Source: Streptomyces sp. ADI96-02 (GTDB taxonomy: Bacteria; Actinomycetota; Actinomycetes; Streptomycetales; Streptomycetaceae). Taken from it: a stretch of 64,000 bases of DNA. Where the stretch lies: positions 1,230,727 through 1,294,726 of the forward strand of contig NZ_ML123034.1 in NCBI RefSeq assembly GCF_003846185.1, given 5' to 3'. Shown piece after piece: positions 44,503 through 53,224 of the stretch. The stretch's first letter is position 1. Every line of letters begins with the position of its first letter. The position numbers and the translations under genes were made by a program. The notes beneath the pieces were generated by a model. That model made no database searches and had not been told where the DNA came from. It was given only the letters and a program-made list of their open reading frames with translations.

Positions 44503-44760
44503 ATGGCGAGCCAGACCACGACGCACGCAGGCACCACAGGGAGGACCGACGCCCCGCCGTTTGGACCGCTGCCGTCTCCTCAGCCTGTCGCCGGATGCGC
44601 GCACTGCGACAAGGTCGCCATAGACCGCGACCATGCCAAGGCCAACGGTGACGATAGCCACGTGAGCGACTGCAAGACAGGACAGGGCACGTGGCGTACC
44701 TGCCCGGGCCGACGCATCCGCCGTCGCCGTTCCGCCCCGAGGGGTGCCCGAACTGCATCC
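44503..44760 (+). pseudogene. Possible small Cys-rich protein remnant
   Basis: From ATG 44503 the frame encodes a Thr/Pro-rich start and then VAGCAHCDKVAIDRDHAK...SHVSDCK, like small CxxC proteins that accompany XRE regulators in Streptomyces. A second frame from GTG 44691 reads VAYLPGPTHPPSPFRPEGCPNC, which looks like the continuation. I therefore suspect a frameshift, but neither part is certain to be expressed. Confidence 0.35.
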
Positions 44761-44877
44761 CCCGGCGGGACAGCCTGTGGGACAGGCTCGGCACTTCGCG
44801 CGGGCCAAGATCGTGTTCGCGGTCGCCGCTATGGCAACAGCGCCTCCCACACTGGCGGCGACAGGCCGTCACTGATC

Positions 44878-44943
44878 CCCGTTCCCCTCGCGGTGTCGCA
44901 CGGCTCCCCCGTGCTGATTGCACAGACCCGCGAGGGGAACGGG
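44878..44943. repeat. Nested inverted repeat upstream of NUDIX gene
   Basis: An outer perfect 16-bp stem (44878-44893 with 44928-44943) encloses an inner 6-bp hairpin (44898-44903 with 44909-44914, loop CTCCC). It lies about 150 bp before the NUDIX start in non-coding DNA of the element. It may be a terminator, a structured RNA or a replication/transfer signal. Confidence 0.75.
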
Positions 44944-45091
44944 CTCCAACTCCCGCTCCGGTGCTGGAAACCCGGGACAGGTCGAACGGTCGGGGCGGGT
45001 CCGCAGAAGCCGGGCGTGACCTGCGCCTCACTGCATAGGTTGAGCCAGCATCGCAAGCACCGAACGTGCTTGCCTTATCGAAAGGGTGCAT

Positions 45092-45718
45092 ATGAAGCGA
45101 ATCGTTGCGCGAATGTGGAAACTGATTCGCGGCCCGCTGCAATGGCGCGTCCTGTGGTTCGCGCACGCCAAATTCATGGTTGGTGTCACGGGAATTGTGC
45201 GCAATGAGGCAGGGGAAGTCCTGCTGCTGAAGCACCGCATGTGGCCCGCCGATCGCCCATGGGGTCTTCCTACCGGATACGCCATCAAGAGCGAGGAATT
45301 CCCGAAGACCATTGTTCGCGAGGTCAAAGAAGAAACGGGCCTTGACGTGGTGCCGGGGCGACTCGTTCAGGTAACCAGCGGATATAAGCTCCGTGTGGAA
45401 ATCGCGTACGAGGCTCTGTACGTGGGTGGAACGCTCAAGATTGACGGCTTCGAGATTCTGGAGGCGAAATGGTTCAGCTCGGGCATGCTCCCGGAGGGCA
45501 TGCAAGAGTCTCACATTCAACTCATCAAGACGGGTTCCCGACCTGACGGAACTCGCCCCGAACGAGTCCGTCACGGGAGCGCGGGCAATAGCAGCCCTTT
45601 CCGCCATGCGCGCCGACGCGTCCCCGCTCACGGACAAGCACCACGCCCACGTATTCCGCCCACTCTCGGAAATCCTCAGCCGATGGGCGGCCGACGGGAT
45701 CGACACCACGCCCTTTGA
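45092..45718 (+). CDS. NUDIX hydrolase
   Basis: A 208-residue protein with a complete NUDIX box (GYAIKSEEFPKTIVREVKEETGL). The NUDIX fold covers about residues 25-150; the last ~55 residues are Arg/Pro rich and overlap the next gene in another frame, so the 3' end may be altered. NUDIX enzymes hydrolyse nucleoside diphosphate derivatives; the substrate here is unknown. ATG at 45092 has an AAAGGG site; GTG at 45086 is possible. It belongs to the integrative element. Confidence 0.8.
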   Translation: MKRIVARMWKLIRGPLQWRVLWFAHAKFMVGVTGIVRNEAGEVLLLKHRMWPADRPWGLPTGYAIKSEEFPKTIVREVKEETGLDVVPGRLVQVTSGYKLRVEIAYEALYVGGTLKIDGFEILEAKWFSSGMLPEGMQESHIQLIKTGSRPDGTRPERVRHGSAGNSSPFRHARRRVPAHGQAPRPRIPPTLGNPQPMGGRRDRHHAL

Positions 45719-46532
45719 CGCTGGTGTGGAGGACGCCAAGCGCCGATACACCGACTACGGGCTATCGCGGATGCTGCCGCTCGACCGCGTGTTGGTCGGC
45801 TGCGAATCCACGCGCCCGGGGGCCTTCGGCGGATTCCACCACCCGGACCAGGGATACCGGCATCTCCAAATGGTCGCCGTCATCACCATGCACGGCCCCA
45901 TGGAACGACGAATCCCCGAGCGTCCCGGCCTGGCGCTGCTCGACCTGCTGCGCGCGTACACCCATGACTGCCTTCACTACGGATCGCGTCGGCGATATGT
46001 AGAAGTGGCGGGCTTGCCCGTGCGCACCCAGTACGGAATCAACTACCGCCGCGCAACCGGACACTCGTACTCGGTCGCCGACGCATACGGAAGCCGTCAC
46101 ACGAGAAATCTCGGAGTCGTCATGGAAGGGGCGTGCGACAGGGAAGCGCGCTCCATCACCCGGAAAGCAGCCGAGCGCTTCGACATCACGGAACCCGTAG
46201 ACGTTCTGGGCGCACTCGCATTCCGAGATGTGACGGGAACGCTCACCGAAGAGGACAGTCAGCGAGCAGTGGACGTTTCGGAAAGAGCAGAGCGGGCGCA
46301 ATACGCCTCCGCACTTCGGAACTACGAAATAGGCGTGAACCGCCGGTACTTACACTTCCTCGGGGAGTTCGCCCCGGGGGAAGAGAACGAGTGCCACACG
46401 CGGTTGCTCGCGGCCGTCATCAGCGGCGACACGACGACGCTCGGGGCATGGCTCGACGACCGCCACGGCCCCGGCACGTTCGCGGGCCTGTTCCGGACGC
46501 CGGGCTACTTCGAGCCCGGACTGACCGCGTAG
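45606..46532 (+). CDS. Hypothetical protein of the integrative element
   Basis: A 308-residue protein I do not recognise. It has a His/Asp-bearing segment LLRAYTHDCLHYGSRRRY and a conserved-looking block GGFHHPDQGYRHLQMVAVITMHGPMERR, which could be a metal or catalytic site. There is no membrane segment. Coding-like sequence extends upstream of ATG 45606 into the NUDIX gene (LTELAPNESVTGARAIAAL), so the true start may be earlier. It is the last clear gene of the element; 46533-46772 holds only a 22-codon ATG frame at 46629. Confidence 0.5.
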   Translation: MRADASPLTDKHHAHVFRPLSEILSRWAADGIDTTPFDAGVEDAKRRYTDYGLSRMLPLDRVLVGCESTRPGAFGGFHHPDQGYRHLQMVAVITMHGPMERRIPERPGLALLDLLRAYTHDCLHYGSRRRYVEVAGLPVRTQYGINYRRATGHSYSVADAYGSRHTRNLGVVMEGACDREARSITRKAAERFDITEPVDVLGALAFRDVTGTLTEEDSQRAVDVSERAERAQYASALRNYEIGVNRRYLHFLGEFAPGEENECHTRLLAAVISGDTTTLGAWLDDRHGPGTFAGLFRTPGYFEPGLTA

Positions 46533-46772
46533 GCGGTCACCTGGTCGGCCCCGTCCGTGCGTCGCCTCCGTGGCACACGGGCGGGGCTTCGCACTGTCCG
46601 AATCCTCATCGACAGAAAGACGCACTCATGCGCGTACCCATCTCCTACATGGCAGCCCGCAGCAGCGACCTGGCACCCCTGGCAGGCACGCTATGACGAC
46701 GTCACCGTCCCACTGCAACGCAGGTACTGAGGCCCCCTGGGGAGAAACAGTGCGGACTTACCAGAGGGAAGG

Positions 46773-46920
46773 TCTTCACGGCGATCTTCCCGCCCCTGAT
46801 GCTCGGCCTGCTCTACGTGGACCGCCGGATGCGCACCGAGAATCTGGGCCCGGTCCTGGCCGAGGCGGGCGGGGCGGACACTGCCCGAGCAGTACGGCCC
46901 GCCACCCGCCCAGGGCTGAC
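46773..46920 (+). pseudogene. Duplicated 3' fragment of the membrane-protein gene
   Basis: This copies the last ~145 bp of the gene at 40837-41988 (FTAIFPPLM-LGLLYVDRRMRTENLGP). An indel near 46870 shifts the frame, so the copy is not functional. It is the first part of the right direct repeat. Confidence 0.85.
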
Positions 46921-46998
46921 GCCGGGCTCAGTCCGTCAGCGTCCGCTTCGGGCGGAGCACGCAGAACTCGTTGCCCTCGGGGTCGGCCAGCACCGCGA
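46773..46998. repeat. Right direct repeat (DR-R) flanking the integrative element
   Basis: The partner of 41843-42067. It runs from TCTTCACGG to about the CCTCGGGGTCGGCCAGCAC region inside the intact VOC gene. Confidence 0.9.
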
Positions 46999-47293
46999 AC
47001 GTCGCGTCCGGCCCCTGTCCGACGTCCACCCGCCGGGCGCCGAGCGCGATCAGGCGCTCGACCTCGGCGGCCTGGTCGTCGGGGGCGAGATCGAGGTGCA
47101 GCCGGTTCTTGACGGTCTTCGACTCCGGTACGGGCAGGAAGCACATGCCCGGCCAGGCCGTCTCGTCGGCTCCGATGACGATCTCGTCCTCGGCCTCGAA
47201 CAGCACCCGCCAGTCGAGCACCGCGCACCAGAAGCGGGCCTGGCGCGGCAGGTCGTGGGCGTCGACGGCGAGGTGGTACAAGCGAACGGCCAT
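46928..47293 (-). CDS. VOC (glyoxalase/bleomycin-resistance-like) family protein
   Basis: A 121-residue protein with the vicinal oxygen chelate fold: LYHLAVDAHDLPRQARFWCAVLDW at the N-terminus, RLHLDLAPDD in the middle and VLADPEGNEFCVL at the C-terminus. The metal ligands cannot be assigned with confidence. It is the intact copy whose 3' end is duplicated at 41997. Its ATG (47293) lies inside the terminator-like hairpin of the suf operon. Confidence 0.82.
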   Translation of the reverse strand: MAVRLYHLAVDAHDLPRQARFWCAVLDWRVLFEAEDEIVIGADETAWPGMCFLPVPESKTVKNRLHLDLAPDDQAAEVERLIALGARRVDVGQGPDATFAVLADPEGNEFCVLRPKRTLTD

Positions 47294-47327
47294 GCCCGCC
47301 AGTCTGCCTGGCGGGCATGGCCGTTCG
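47283..47327 (-). terminator. Terminator of the suf operon, overlapping the VOC start
   Basis: A perfect 20-bp stem (47283-47302 with 47308-47327) has a TCTGC loop. It lies 40 nt after the sufT stop. The VOC start codon (47291-47293) and first codons lie inside the hairpin. Confidence 0.9.
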
Positions 47328-47366
47328 CGGTCGGACCGGGGCGTGTCGCACCGGTCCGCCGCGCGG

Positions 47367-47705
47367 TCAGACGTTGAAGCCGAGCGCGCGCAGCTGCTCG
47401 CGGCCGTCGTCCGTGATCTTGTCCGGACCCCACGGCGGCATCCAGACCCAGTTGATCCTCAGCTCGCTGACGATGCCGTCCGTGGCGGACTTCGCCTGGT
47501 CCTCGATGACGTCGGTCAGCGGGCAGGCCGCCGACGTCAGGGTCATGTCGAGGGTGGCGATGTTGGCGTCGTCGACGTGGATGCCGTAGATGAGGCCCAG
47601 GTTGACGACGTCGATGCCCAGCTCGGGGTCGACGACGTCGTACAGGGCCTCGCGGACCTCCTCCTCGGAGGCCGGCTTCATGGTCGCGGTCTCTTTGTCG
47701 CTCAT
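47367..47705 (-). CDS. sufT: Iron-sulfur assembly factor SufT (DUF59/MIP18 family)
   Basis: A 112-residue MIP18/DUF59-family protein that helps mature Fe-S proteins. It shows the typical LYDVVDPELGIDVVNLGLIYG strand and the Cys-bearing TLTSAACPLTDVIEDQ motif. ATG at 47705 overlaps the sufU stop. It is the last gene of the suf operon. Confidence 0.93.
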   Translation of the reverse strand: MSDKETATMKPASEEEVREALYDVVDPELGIDVVNLGLIYGIHVDDANIATLDMTLTSAACPLTDVIEDQAKSATDGIVSELRINWVWMPPWGPDKITDDGREQLRALGFNV

Positions 47706-48157
47706 GCGGTTTTCCCTTCGGACAGCGCCTTGGCCGTCGCGTCCTTCCACGCCATCCAGCTCAGCAGCGCGCACTTGACCCGGGCCGGGTACTTGGAGAC
47801 GCCGGCGAACGCGACCGCGTCCTCCAGCACCTCCTCCATCGCGTCGTCCGGCTCCAGCTGGCCCTTGGACTGCATCAGCTCCAGGAAGGTCTCCTGGATC
47901 TTCTGCGCCTGGGACAGCTCCTTGCCGACGAGCAGCTCGTTCAGCACGGAGGCGCTGGCCTGGCTGATGGAGCAGCCCTGCCCCTCGTAGCTGACGTCGG
48001 CGATGGTGTCGCCGTCGTACTTCACCCGGAGCGTGATCTCGTCGCCGCAGGTCGGATTGACGTGGTGCACCTCGGCGTCGCCGTCCCGCAGGCCGCGCCC
48101 GTGGGGGTGCTTGTAGTGGTCCAGGATCACTTCCTGGTACATGGAATCAAGCTTCAC
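47702..48157 (-). CDS. sufU: SufU sulfur-transfer protein
   Basis: A 151-residue SufU/IscU-fold protein that receives sulfur from SufS. The zinc/cluster ligands are visible: Cys in NPTCGDEI, Cys in GQGCSISQAS and Cys in RVKCALLSW, with the SufU-type Gly-insert region (ELSQAQKI..ELMQSKG). GTG at 48157. It lies 10 nt after sufS, so the two are cotranslated. Confidence 0.94.
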   Translation of the reverse strand: MKLDSMYQEVILDHYKHPHGRGLRDGDAEVHHVNPTCGDEITLRVKYDGDTIADVSYEGQGCSISQASASVLNELLVGKELSQAQKIQETFLELMQSKGQLEPDDAMEEVLEDAVAFAGVSKYPARVKCALLSWMAWKDATAKALSEGKTA

Positions 48158-48167
48158 CAGTCAGCCC

Positions 48168-49436
48168 TCAGCCGAAGAAGTTCCGGACGTGCTCCAGTCC
48201 GTCCACCAGGGCGTCGACCTCGGCGGGCGTGGAGTACAGATAGAACGACGCTCGCGTGGTCGCGGGAATTCCGTACCGGAGGCAGACCGGCCGCGCGCAG
48301 TGGTGGCCGACCCGGACGGCGATGCCCTGCTCGTCGAGGACCTGGCCCACGTCGTGCGGGTGGATGTCGCCGAGTGTGAAGGAGATCGCGGCTCCCCGGT
48401 CCTCGGCGGTCGCCGGACCGATGATCCGCAGGTCCGGGACCTCCAGCAGCCGCCGCACCGCGTACTCGGTGATCGCCCGCTCGTGCTGGTGGATCTTCTC
48501 CATGCCGATCGCCGAGAGGTAGTCCACGGCCGCGCCGAGGCCGACGGCCTGGGCGATCGGGGGCGTACCGGCCTCGAACTTGTGCGGGGCGGGGGCGTAC
48601 GTCGAGGAGTGCATCGACACGGTCTCGATCATCTCGCCGCCGCCGAGGAACGGCGGCAGGTCCTCCAGGAGCTCCTGCCGTCCCCAGAGCACGCCGATGC
48701 CGGTCGGACCGACCATCTTGTGACCGGTGAAGGCCACGAAGTCGGCCTGGAGCGCCTGCACGTCGAGCACCATGTGCGGGGCCGCCTGCGAGGCGTCGAT
48801 GCAGACCAGCGCGCCGACCTGCTGGGCGCGGCGGATGATCTGCTCGACCGGGTTGACCGTGCCCAGGATGTTGGAGACCAGGGTGAAGGAGACGATCTTC
48901 GTCTTCTCGGTGATGATCTCGTCGATGTTGGACAGGTCGAGCCGGCCGTCGTCCGTGATGCCGAACCACTTCAACTTCGCGCCGGTGCGCTGCGAGAGCA
49001 GCTGCCACGGCACGATGTTGGAGTGGTGCTCCATCTCGGTGGTGACGATCTCCGTGTCGCGGTCCACCCGGTAGGGCTCGTCCGCCCAGCCGAGCATGTT
49101 GGCCACGAGGTTCAGCGACTCCGAGGCGTTCTTGGTGAAGATCACCTCGTCGCGGCTGGGTGCGTTGATGAAGGCCGCGACCTTGTCACGGGCGCCTTCG
49201 TACAGCGCGGTGGCCTCCTCGGCGATCGTGTAGACGCCGCGGTGCACGTTCGCGTTGTGCCGCTCGTAGTACTCGTTGAGCGCGTCGAGGACCTGACGCG
49301 GCTTCTGCGAGGTCGCCGCGGAGTCCAGGTAAACGATCTTCTTCCCGTCGTGGACCGTGCGGTCCAGGATCGGGAAGTCCTTGCGGATCGCCTCGGTGTC
49401 GAGGAGGCCGGAGAGCCCCGGTCGGGCGTCAGTCAC
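48168..49436 (-). CDS. sufS: Cysteine desulfurase SufS
   Basis: A 422-residue group II cysteine desulfurase that takes sulfur from cysteine for cluster assembly. The PLP lysine is in VAFTGHKMVGPTGIG, and the catalytic Cys is in RVGHHCARPVCLRYG. The N-terminal LDSAATSQKP and the ANVHRGVYTIAEEAT block are typical. The GTG start (49434-49436) overlaps the sufC stop. Confidence 0.95.
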   Translation of the reverse strand: MTDARPGLSGLLDTEAIRKDFPILDRTVHDGKKIVYLDSAATSQKPRQVLDALNEYYERHNANVHRGVYTIAEEATALYEGARDKVAAFINAPSRDEVIFTKNASESLNLVANMLGWADEPYRVDRDTEIVTTEMEHHSNIVPWQLLSQRTGAKLKWFGITDDGRLDLSNIDEIITEKTKIVSFTLVSNILGTVNPVEQIIRRAQQVGALVCIDASQAAPHMVLDVQALQADFVAFTGHKMVGPTGIGVLWGRQELLEDLPPFLGGGEMIETVSMHSSTYAPAPHKFEAGTPPIAQAVGLGAAVDYLSAIGMEKIHQHERAITEYAVRRLLEVPDLRIIGPATAEDRGAAISFTLGDIHPHDVGQVLDEQGIAVRVGHHCARPVCLRYGIPATTRASFYLYSTPAEVDALVDGLEHVRNFFG

Positions 49437-50197
49437 GCGGAAGCGCCACCCTTCGTGTAAGCCTCGTAGCCCTCGTTCTCCAGCTTGTCGGCGAGCTCGG
49501 CGCCGCCGGACGCGGCGATGCGGCCGTTGGCGAAGACGTGCACGAAGTCGGGCTTGATGTACTTCAGGATGCGGGTGTAGTGCGTGATCAGCAGCGTGCC
49601 GACCTCGCCCGACTCGCGGACCCGGTTGACGCCCTCGGAGACCGTCTTGAGCGCGTCGACGTCCAGGCCGGAGTCGGTCTCGTCCAGGACGGCGATCTTC
49701 GGCTTGAGCAGCTCCAGCTGAAGGATCTCGTGGCGCTTCTTCTCACCGCCGGAGAAGCCCTCGTTGACGTTGCGCTCGGCGAAGGACGGGTCCATCTGGA
49801 GCTGCGCCATCGTCTCCTTGACCTCCTTGACCCACGTGCGCAGCTTGGGGGCCTCGCCGCGGATGGCGGTGGCGGAGGTGCGCAGGAAGTTGGAGACGGA
49901 GACGCCGGGGATCTCGACCGGGTACTGCATGGCGAGGAACAGGCCGGCGCGGGCCCGCTCGTCGACGGACATCTCCAGGACGTCCTCGCCGTCCAGGGTG
50001 ACCGTGCCGCCGGTGATCGTGTACTTGGGGTGACCTGCCAGCGAGTACGCGAGGGTGGACTTGCCGGACCCGTTGGGGCCCATGATGGCGTGGGTCTCGC
50101 CCTGCTTCACGGTCAGGTCGACGCCCTTGAGGATCTCCTTCGTGGCGTTGTCCGCCTCGACGGTGACGTGCAGGTCGCGGATTTCAAGCGTTGCCAT
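49433..50197 (-). CDS. sufC: Fe-S assembly ATPase SufC
   Basis: A 254-residue ABC-type ATPase that drives the SufBCD scaffold. Walker A is GPNGSGKST, the signature is FSGGEKKRHEI and Walker B is IAVLDETDSGLD. ATG at 50197 (MATLEIRDLHV) fits the family; an upstream in-frame ATG at 50236 does not. Confidence 0.96.
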   Translation of the reverse strand: MATLEIRDLHVTVEADNATKEILKGVDLTVKQGETHAIMGPNGSGKSTLAYSLAGHPKYTITGGTVTLDGEDVLEMSVDERARAGLFLAMQYPVEIPGVSVSNFLRTSATAIRGEAPKLRTWVKEVKETMAQLQMDPSFAERNVNEGFSGGEKKRHEILQLELLKPKIAVLDETDSGLDVDALKTVSEGVNRVRESGEVGTLLITHYTRILKYIKPDFVHVFANGRIAASGGAELADKLENEGYEAYTKGGASA

Positions 50198-50204
50198 GGG
50201 TGAC

Positions 50205-50522
50205 TCAGGACTCCTGGGTGACGGAGACGAGCACATCGTCCCCTTCGATCTTTACGGGGTATACGGGGACGGGGCGCGTCGCGGGTAGGCCGGACGGCTT
50301 GCCGGTGCGGAGGTCGAACGACGATCCGTGCAGCCAGCACTCGATCATGCAGTCCTCCACCTCGCCCTCCGAGAGCGACACGTTCGCGTGCGAGCAGATG
50401 TCGTTGATCGCGAACACCTCGCCCTCGGTGCGGACGACGGAGACGGGTGTGCCGTCGAGCTCCACCCGCTTCGGGGTGTCGTCCTCCAGCTCACTCAGCG
50501 CACAGGCCCTGACGAAGGACAT
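50205..50522 (-). CDS. Rieske-type ferredoxin in suf operon
   Basis: A 105-residue Rieske [2Fe-2S] protein. The ligands are C-x-H in ICSHANVSL and C-x2-H in ECWLHGSSFD. It resembles NirD-like and dioxygenase ferredoxin subunits. It is embedded between sufD and sufC, as in other actinomycetes, and may carry electrons for cluster assembly; its exact role is not settled. ATG at 50522 overlaps the sufD stop. Confidence 0.9.
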   Translation of the reverse strand: MSFVRACALSELEDDTPKRVELDGTPVSVVRTEGEVFAINDICSHANVSLSEGEVEDCMIECWLHGSSFDLRTGKPSGLPATRPVPVYPVKIEGDDVLVSVTQES

Positions 50523-51703
50523 CAGACGGACGCCTTCAACTCGGCCTCGATCTTCTCGATGAGCCGCGCCTCGACGTCCGGCAGGCCGATCTGCTGGACC
50601 AGCTCGGCGAAGAAGCCGCGCACGACCAGGCGGCGGGCCTCCTCGGCGGGGATGCCGCGGGACTGGAGGTAGAAAAGCTGCTCGTCGTCGAAGCGGCCGG
50701 TCGCCGAGGCGTGTCCGGCGCCGACGATCTCGCCGGTCTCGATCTCCAGGTTGGGCACCGAGTCGACCCGGGCGCCGTCGGTGAGGACGAGGTTCCGGTT
50801 CATCTCGTAGGTGTCGGTGCCCTCGGCCGCGGCCTGGATGAGGACATCGCCGATCCAGACGGCGTGCGCGCCGTCGCCCTGGAGGGCGCCCTTGTACACC
50901 GCGTTGGACGTGCAGTGCGGGGTGTTGTGGTCGACCAGGAGGCGGTGTTCCTGGTGCTGGCCCTTGTCGGTGAAGTACAGGCCGAAGAGCTCCGCCTCGC
51001 CGCCGGTGGCCGCGTAGGCGATCCGCGGGTGCAGGCGGACGAGGTCGCCGCCGAGGGTGACGATGATCGACTTGAAGGAGGCGTCCCGGCCGACCAGCGC
51101 GTTGTGCTGGCCGACGTGGACGGCCGTGTCGTCCCAGTCCTGGACGGAGACGACGGTCAGCTTGGCGCCGTCGCCGATGACGTAGTCGATGTTGGCGGCG
51201 AGCACCGCGTCGCCGGTGTGGTCGATGACGACGACGGCCTCGGCGAATGCCTCCAGCTCGATGACCTGGTGGCCGTAGGCCACACCGCCCTCGCCGTGCA
51301 CCGCGATCCGGACCGGCTCGGTGAGCACGGTGTCCTTGGCGACCGTGACGACGGATGCCTGTGCGAAGGAGGAGTACGCCTGGGCAGCGACCCGGTCCAC
51401 CGGGGTGCCGGCCCTGCCGAGCCGCGCGTCGTCGCGGCCGACGGTCTCGACGGTGACGCCCTCGGGCGCGTCGATCGCGACCTTCACACCGCTGCCGGTG
51501 GCGACGGCGGTGCCGTCGTGCAGCCCGCGCAGCCGCTCCAGCGGCGTGAAGCGCCACTCCTCCTCGCGGCCGTGCGGAACGGGGAAGTCCGCGACGTCGA
51601 AGGACGGGGGTGCGCTCATGCGGGTGGCGACGGTGGACTCGGCGGCCACCGCGATGGAGCCGGCGGTGGTGGAGCCCGCCGGAGTGTTCTGAGCCTCAGC
51701 CAT
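50522..51703 (-). CDS. sufD: Fe-S cluster assembly scaffold SufD
   Basis: A 393-residue SufD with the right-handed beta-helix core and the C-terminal SATGRFDDEQLFYLQSRGIP motif shared with SufB. It lacks SufB's full Cys set. It partners SufB and SufC. ATG at 51703; about 100 bp separate it from sufB. Confidence 0.94.
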   Translation of the reverse strand: MAEAQNTPAGSTTAGSIAVAAESTVATRMSAPPSFDVADFPVPHGREEEWRFTPLERLRGLHDGTAVATGSGVKVAIDAPEGVTVETVGRDDARLGRAGTPVDRVAAQAYSSFAQASVVTVAKDTVLTEPVRIAVHGEGGVAYGHQVIELEAFAEAVVVIDHTGDAVLAANIDYVIGDGAKLTVVSVQDWDDTAVHVGQHNALVGRDASFKSIIVTLGGDLVRLHPRIAYAATGGEAELFGLYFTDKGQHQEHRLLVDHNTPHCTSNAVYKGALQGDGAHAVWIGDVLIQAAAEGTDTYEMNRNLVLTDGARVDSVPNLEIETGEIVGAGHASATGRFDDEQLFYLQSRGIPAEEARRLVVRGFFAELVQQIGLPDVEARLIEKIEAELKASV

Positions 51704-51802
51704 GGCTGTCGTAGTGCTCGCTTTCTTCAGTCAAGAACTCGGGGCGTTCGGTAGGGCGGGGACGGCCGCCGCGGGCCGTCCCGGTGGTCCTCGGGCGAGG
51801 AC

Positions 51803-53224
51803 CTAGCCGACCGAACCCTCCATCTGCAGCTCGATCAGCCGGTTGAGCTCCAGGGCGTACTCCATGGGCAGCTCCTTCGCGATCGGCTCGACGAAGCCGC
51901 GCACGATCATCGCCATGGCCTCGAACTCCGTGAGTCCGCGGCTCATGAGGTAGAAGAGCTGGTCCTCGGAGACCTTGGAGACGGTCGCCTCGTGGCCCAT
52001 CGACACGTCGTCCTCGCGGACGTCGACGTAGGGGTAGGTGTCCGAGCGCGAGATGGTGTCGACGAGCAGAGCGTCGCAGAGCACGTTGGACTTCGCGCCC
52101 GGCGCGCCCTCGCCGATCTCGATCAGGCCGCGGTAGGACGTACGGCCGCCGCCTCGCGCCACCGACTTGGAGACGATGTTGGACGAGGTGTTCGGGGCCA
52201 TGTGGACCATCTTGGCGCCGGCGTCCTGGTGCTGGCCCTCGCCCGCGAAGGCGATGGACAGCGTCTCGCCCTTGGCGTGCTCGCCCATCAGGTAGACGGC
52301 CGGGTACTTCATGGTCACCTTGGAGCCGATGTTGCCGTCGACCCACTCCATGGTCGCGCCCTCGTAGGCCACGGCCCGCTTGGTGACCAGGTTGTAGACG
52401 TTGTTCGACCAGTTCTGGATGGTCGTGTAGCGGCAGCGCCCGCCCTTCTTGACGATGATCTCGACCACGGCGCTGTGCAGCGAGTCCGAGGAGTAGATCG
52501 GGGCGGTGCAGCCCTCGACGTAGTGGACGTAGGCGTCCTCGTCGACGATGATCAGCGTCCGCTCGAACTGGCCCATGTTCTCCGTGTTGATACGGAAGTA
52601 GGCCTGGAGCGGGATGTCGACGTGGACGCCCTTGGGCACGTAGATGAACGAGCCGCCGGACCACACGGCCGTGTTCAGCGAGGCGAACTTGTTGTCGCCG
52701 ACCGGGATGACGGTGCCGAAGTACTCCTTGAAGAGCTCCGGGTGCTCCTTCAGCGCGGTGTCGGTGTCCAGGAAGATGACGCCCTGCTCCTCCAGGTCCT
52801 CGCGGATCTGGTGGTAGACGACCTCGGACTCGTACTGCGCGGCGACGCCGGCGACCAGGCGCTGCTTCTCCGCCTCGGGGATGCCGAGCTTGTCGTACGT
52901 GTTCTTGATGTCCTCGGGCAGGTCCTCCCAGGACTCCGCCTGCTTCTCCGTGGACCGCACGAAGTACTTGATGTTGTCGAAGTCGATGCCCGAGAGGTCG
53001 GAGCCCCAGTTCGGCATGGGCTTCTTGCCGAAGAGCTTGAGGCCCTTGAGCCGCAGCTTCAGCATCCACTCCGGCTCGTTCTTCTTCTCCGAGATGTCGC
53101 GGACGACGGCCTCGGACAGGCCGCGCTTGGCCGCCGCGCCTGCCGCGTCGGAGTCGGCCCAGCCGAATTCGTACGTACCCAGACCCTCGAGCTCAGGGTG
53201 GGCAGTCTCCGTGGGGAGCGTCAT
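51803..53224 (-). CDS. sufB: Fe-S cluster assembly scaffold SufB
   Basis: A 473-residue SufB. Family blocks include [22 protein letters not shown], the [20 protein letters not shown] cysteine region and [22 protein letters not shown] near the end. It forms the SufBC2D scaffold where clusters are built. The start ATG (53224) overlaps the sufR stop as ATGA. No intein is present, unlike mycobacterial SufB. Confidence 0.96.
   Translation of the reverse strand: MTLPTETAHPELEGLGTYEFGWADSDAAGAAAKRGLSEAVVRDISEKKNEPEWMLKLRLKGLKLFGKKPMPNWGSDLSGIDFDNIKYFVRSTEKQAESWEDLPEDIKNTYDKLGIPEAEKQRLVAGVAAQYESEVVYHQIREDLEEQGVIFLDTDTALKEHPELFKEYFGTVIPVGDNKFASLNTAVWSGGSFIYVPKGVHVDIPLQAYFRINTENMGQFERTLIIVDEDAYVHYVEGCTAPIYSSDSLHSAVVEIIVKKGGRCRYTTIQNWSNNVYNLVTKRAVAYEGATMEWVDGNIGSKVTMKYPAVYLMGEHAKGETLSIAFAGEGQHQDAGAKMVHMAPNTSSNIVSKSVARGGGRTSYRGLIEIGEGAPGAKSNVLCDALLVDTISRSDTYPYVDVREDDVSMGHEATVSKVSEDQLFYLMSRGLTEFEAMAMIVRGFVEPIAKELPMEYALELNRLIELQMEGSVG

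Larger units (their letters stand above)
41843..46998. mobile_element. Decayed integrative element between direct repeats
   Basis: Imperfect ~220-bp direct repeats, 4930 bp apart, bracket a block of less GC-rich DNA. The block carries a broken serine recombinase, an XRE regulator, a small CxxC-type remnant, a NUDIX hydrolase and a hypothetical protein. The repeats duplicate the junction between the membrane-protein gene and the VOC gene, which must have been adjacent before insertion. The recombinase lacks its catalytic N-terminus, so the element should be immobile. Confidence 0.8.

Noticed and set aside
46629..46697. A 22-codon ATG frame near the right end of the element
   Set aside because: Weak ribosome site, no family likeness, and a better-looking continuation in another frame; probably a remnant.
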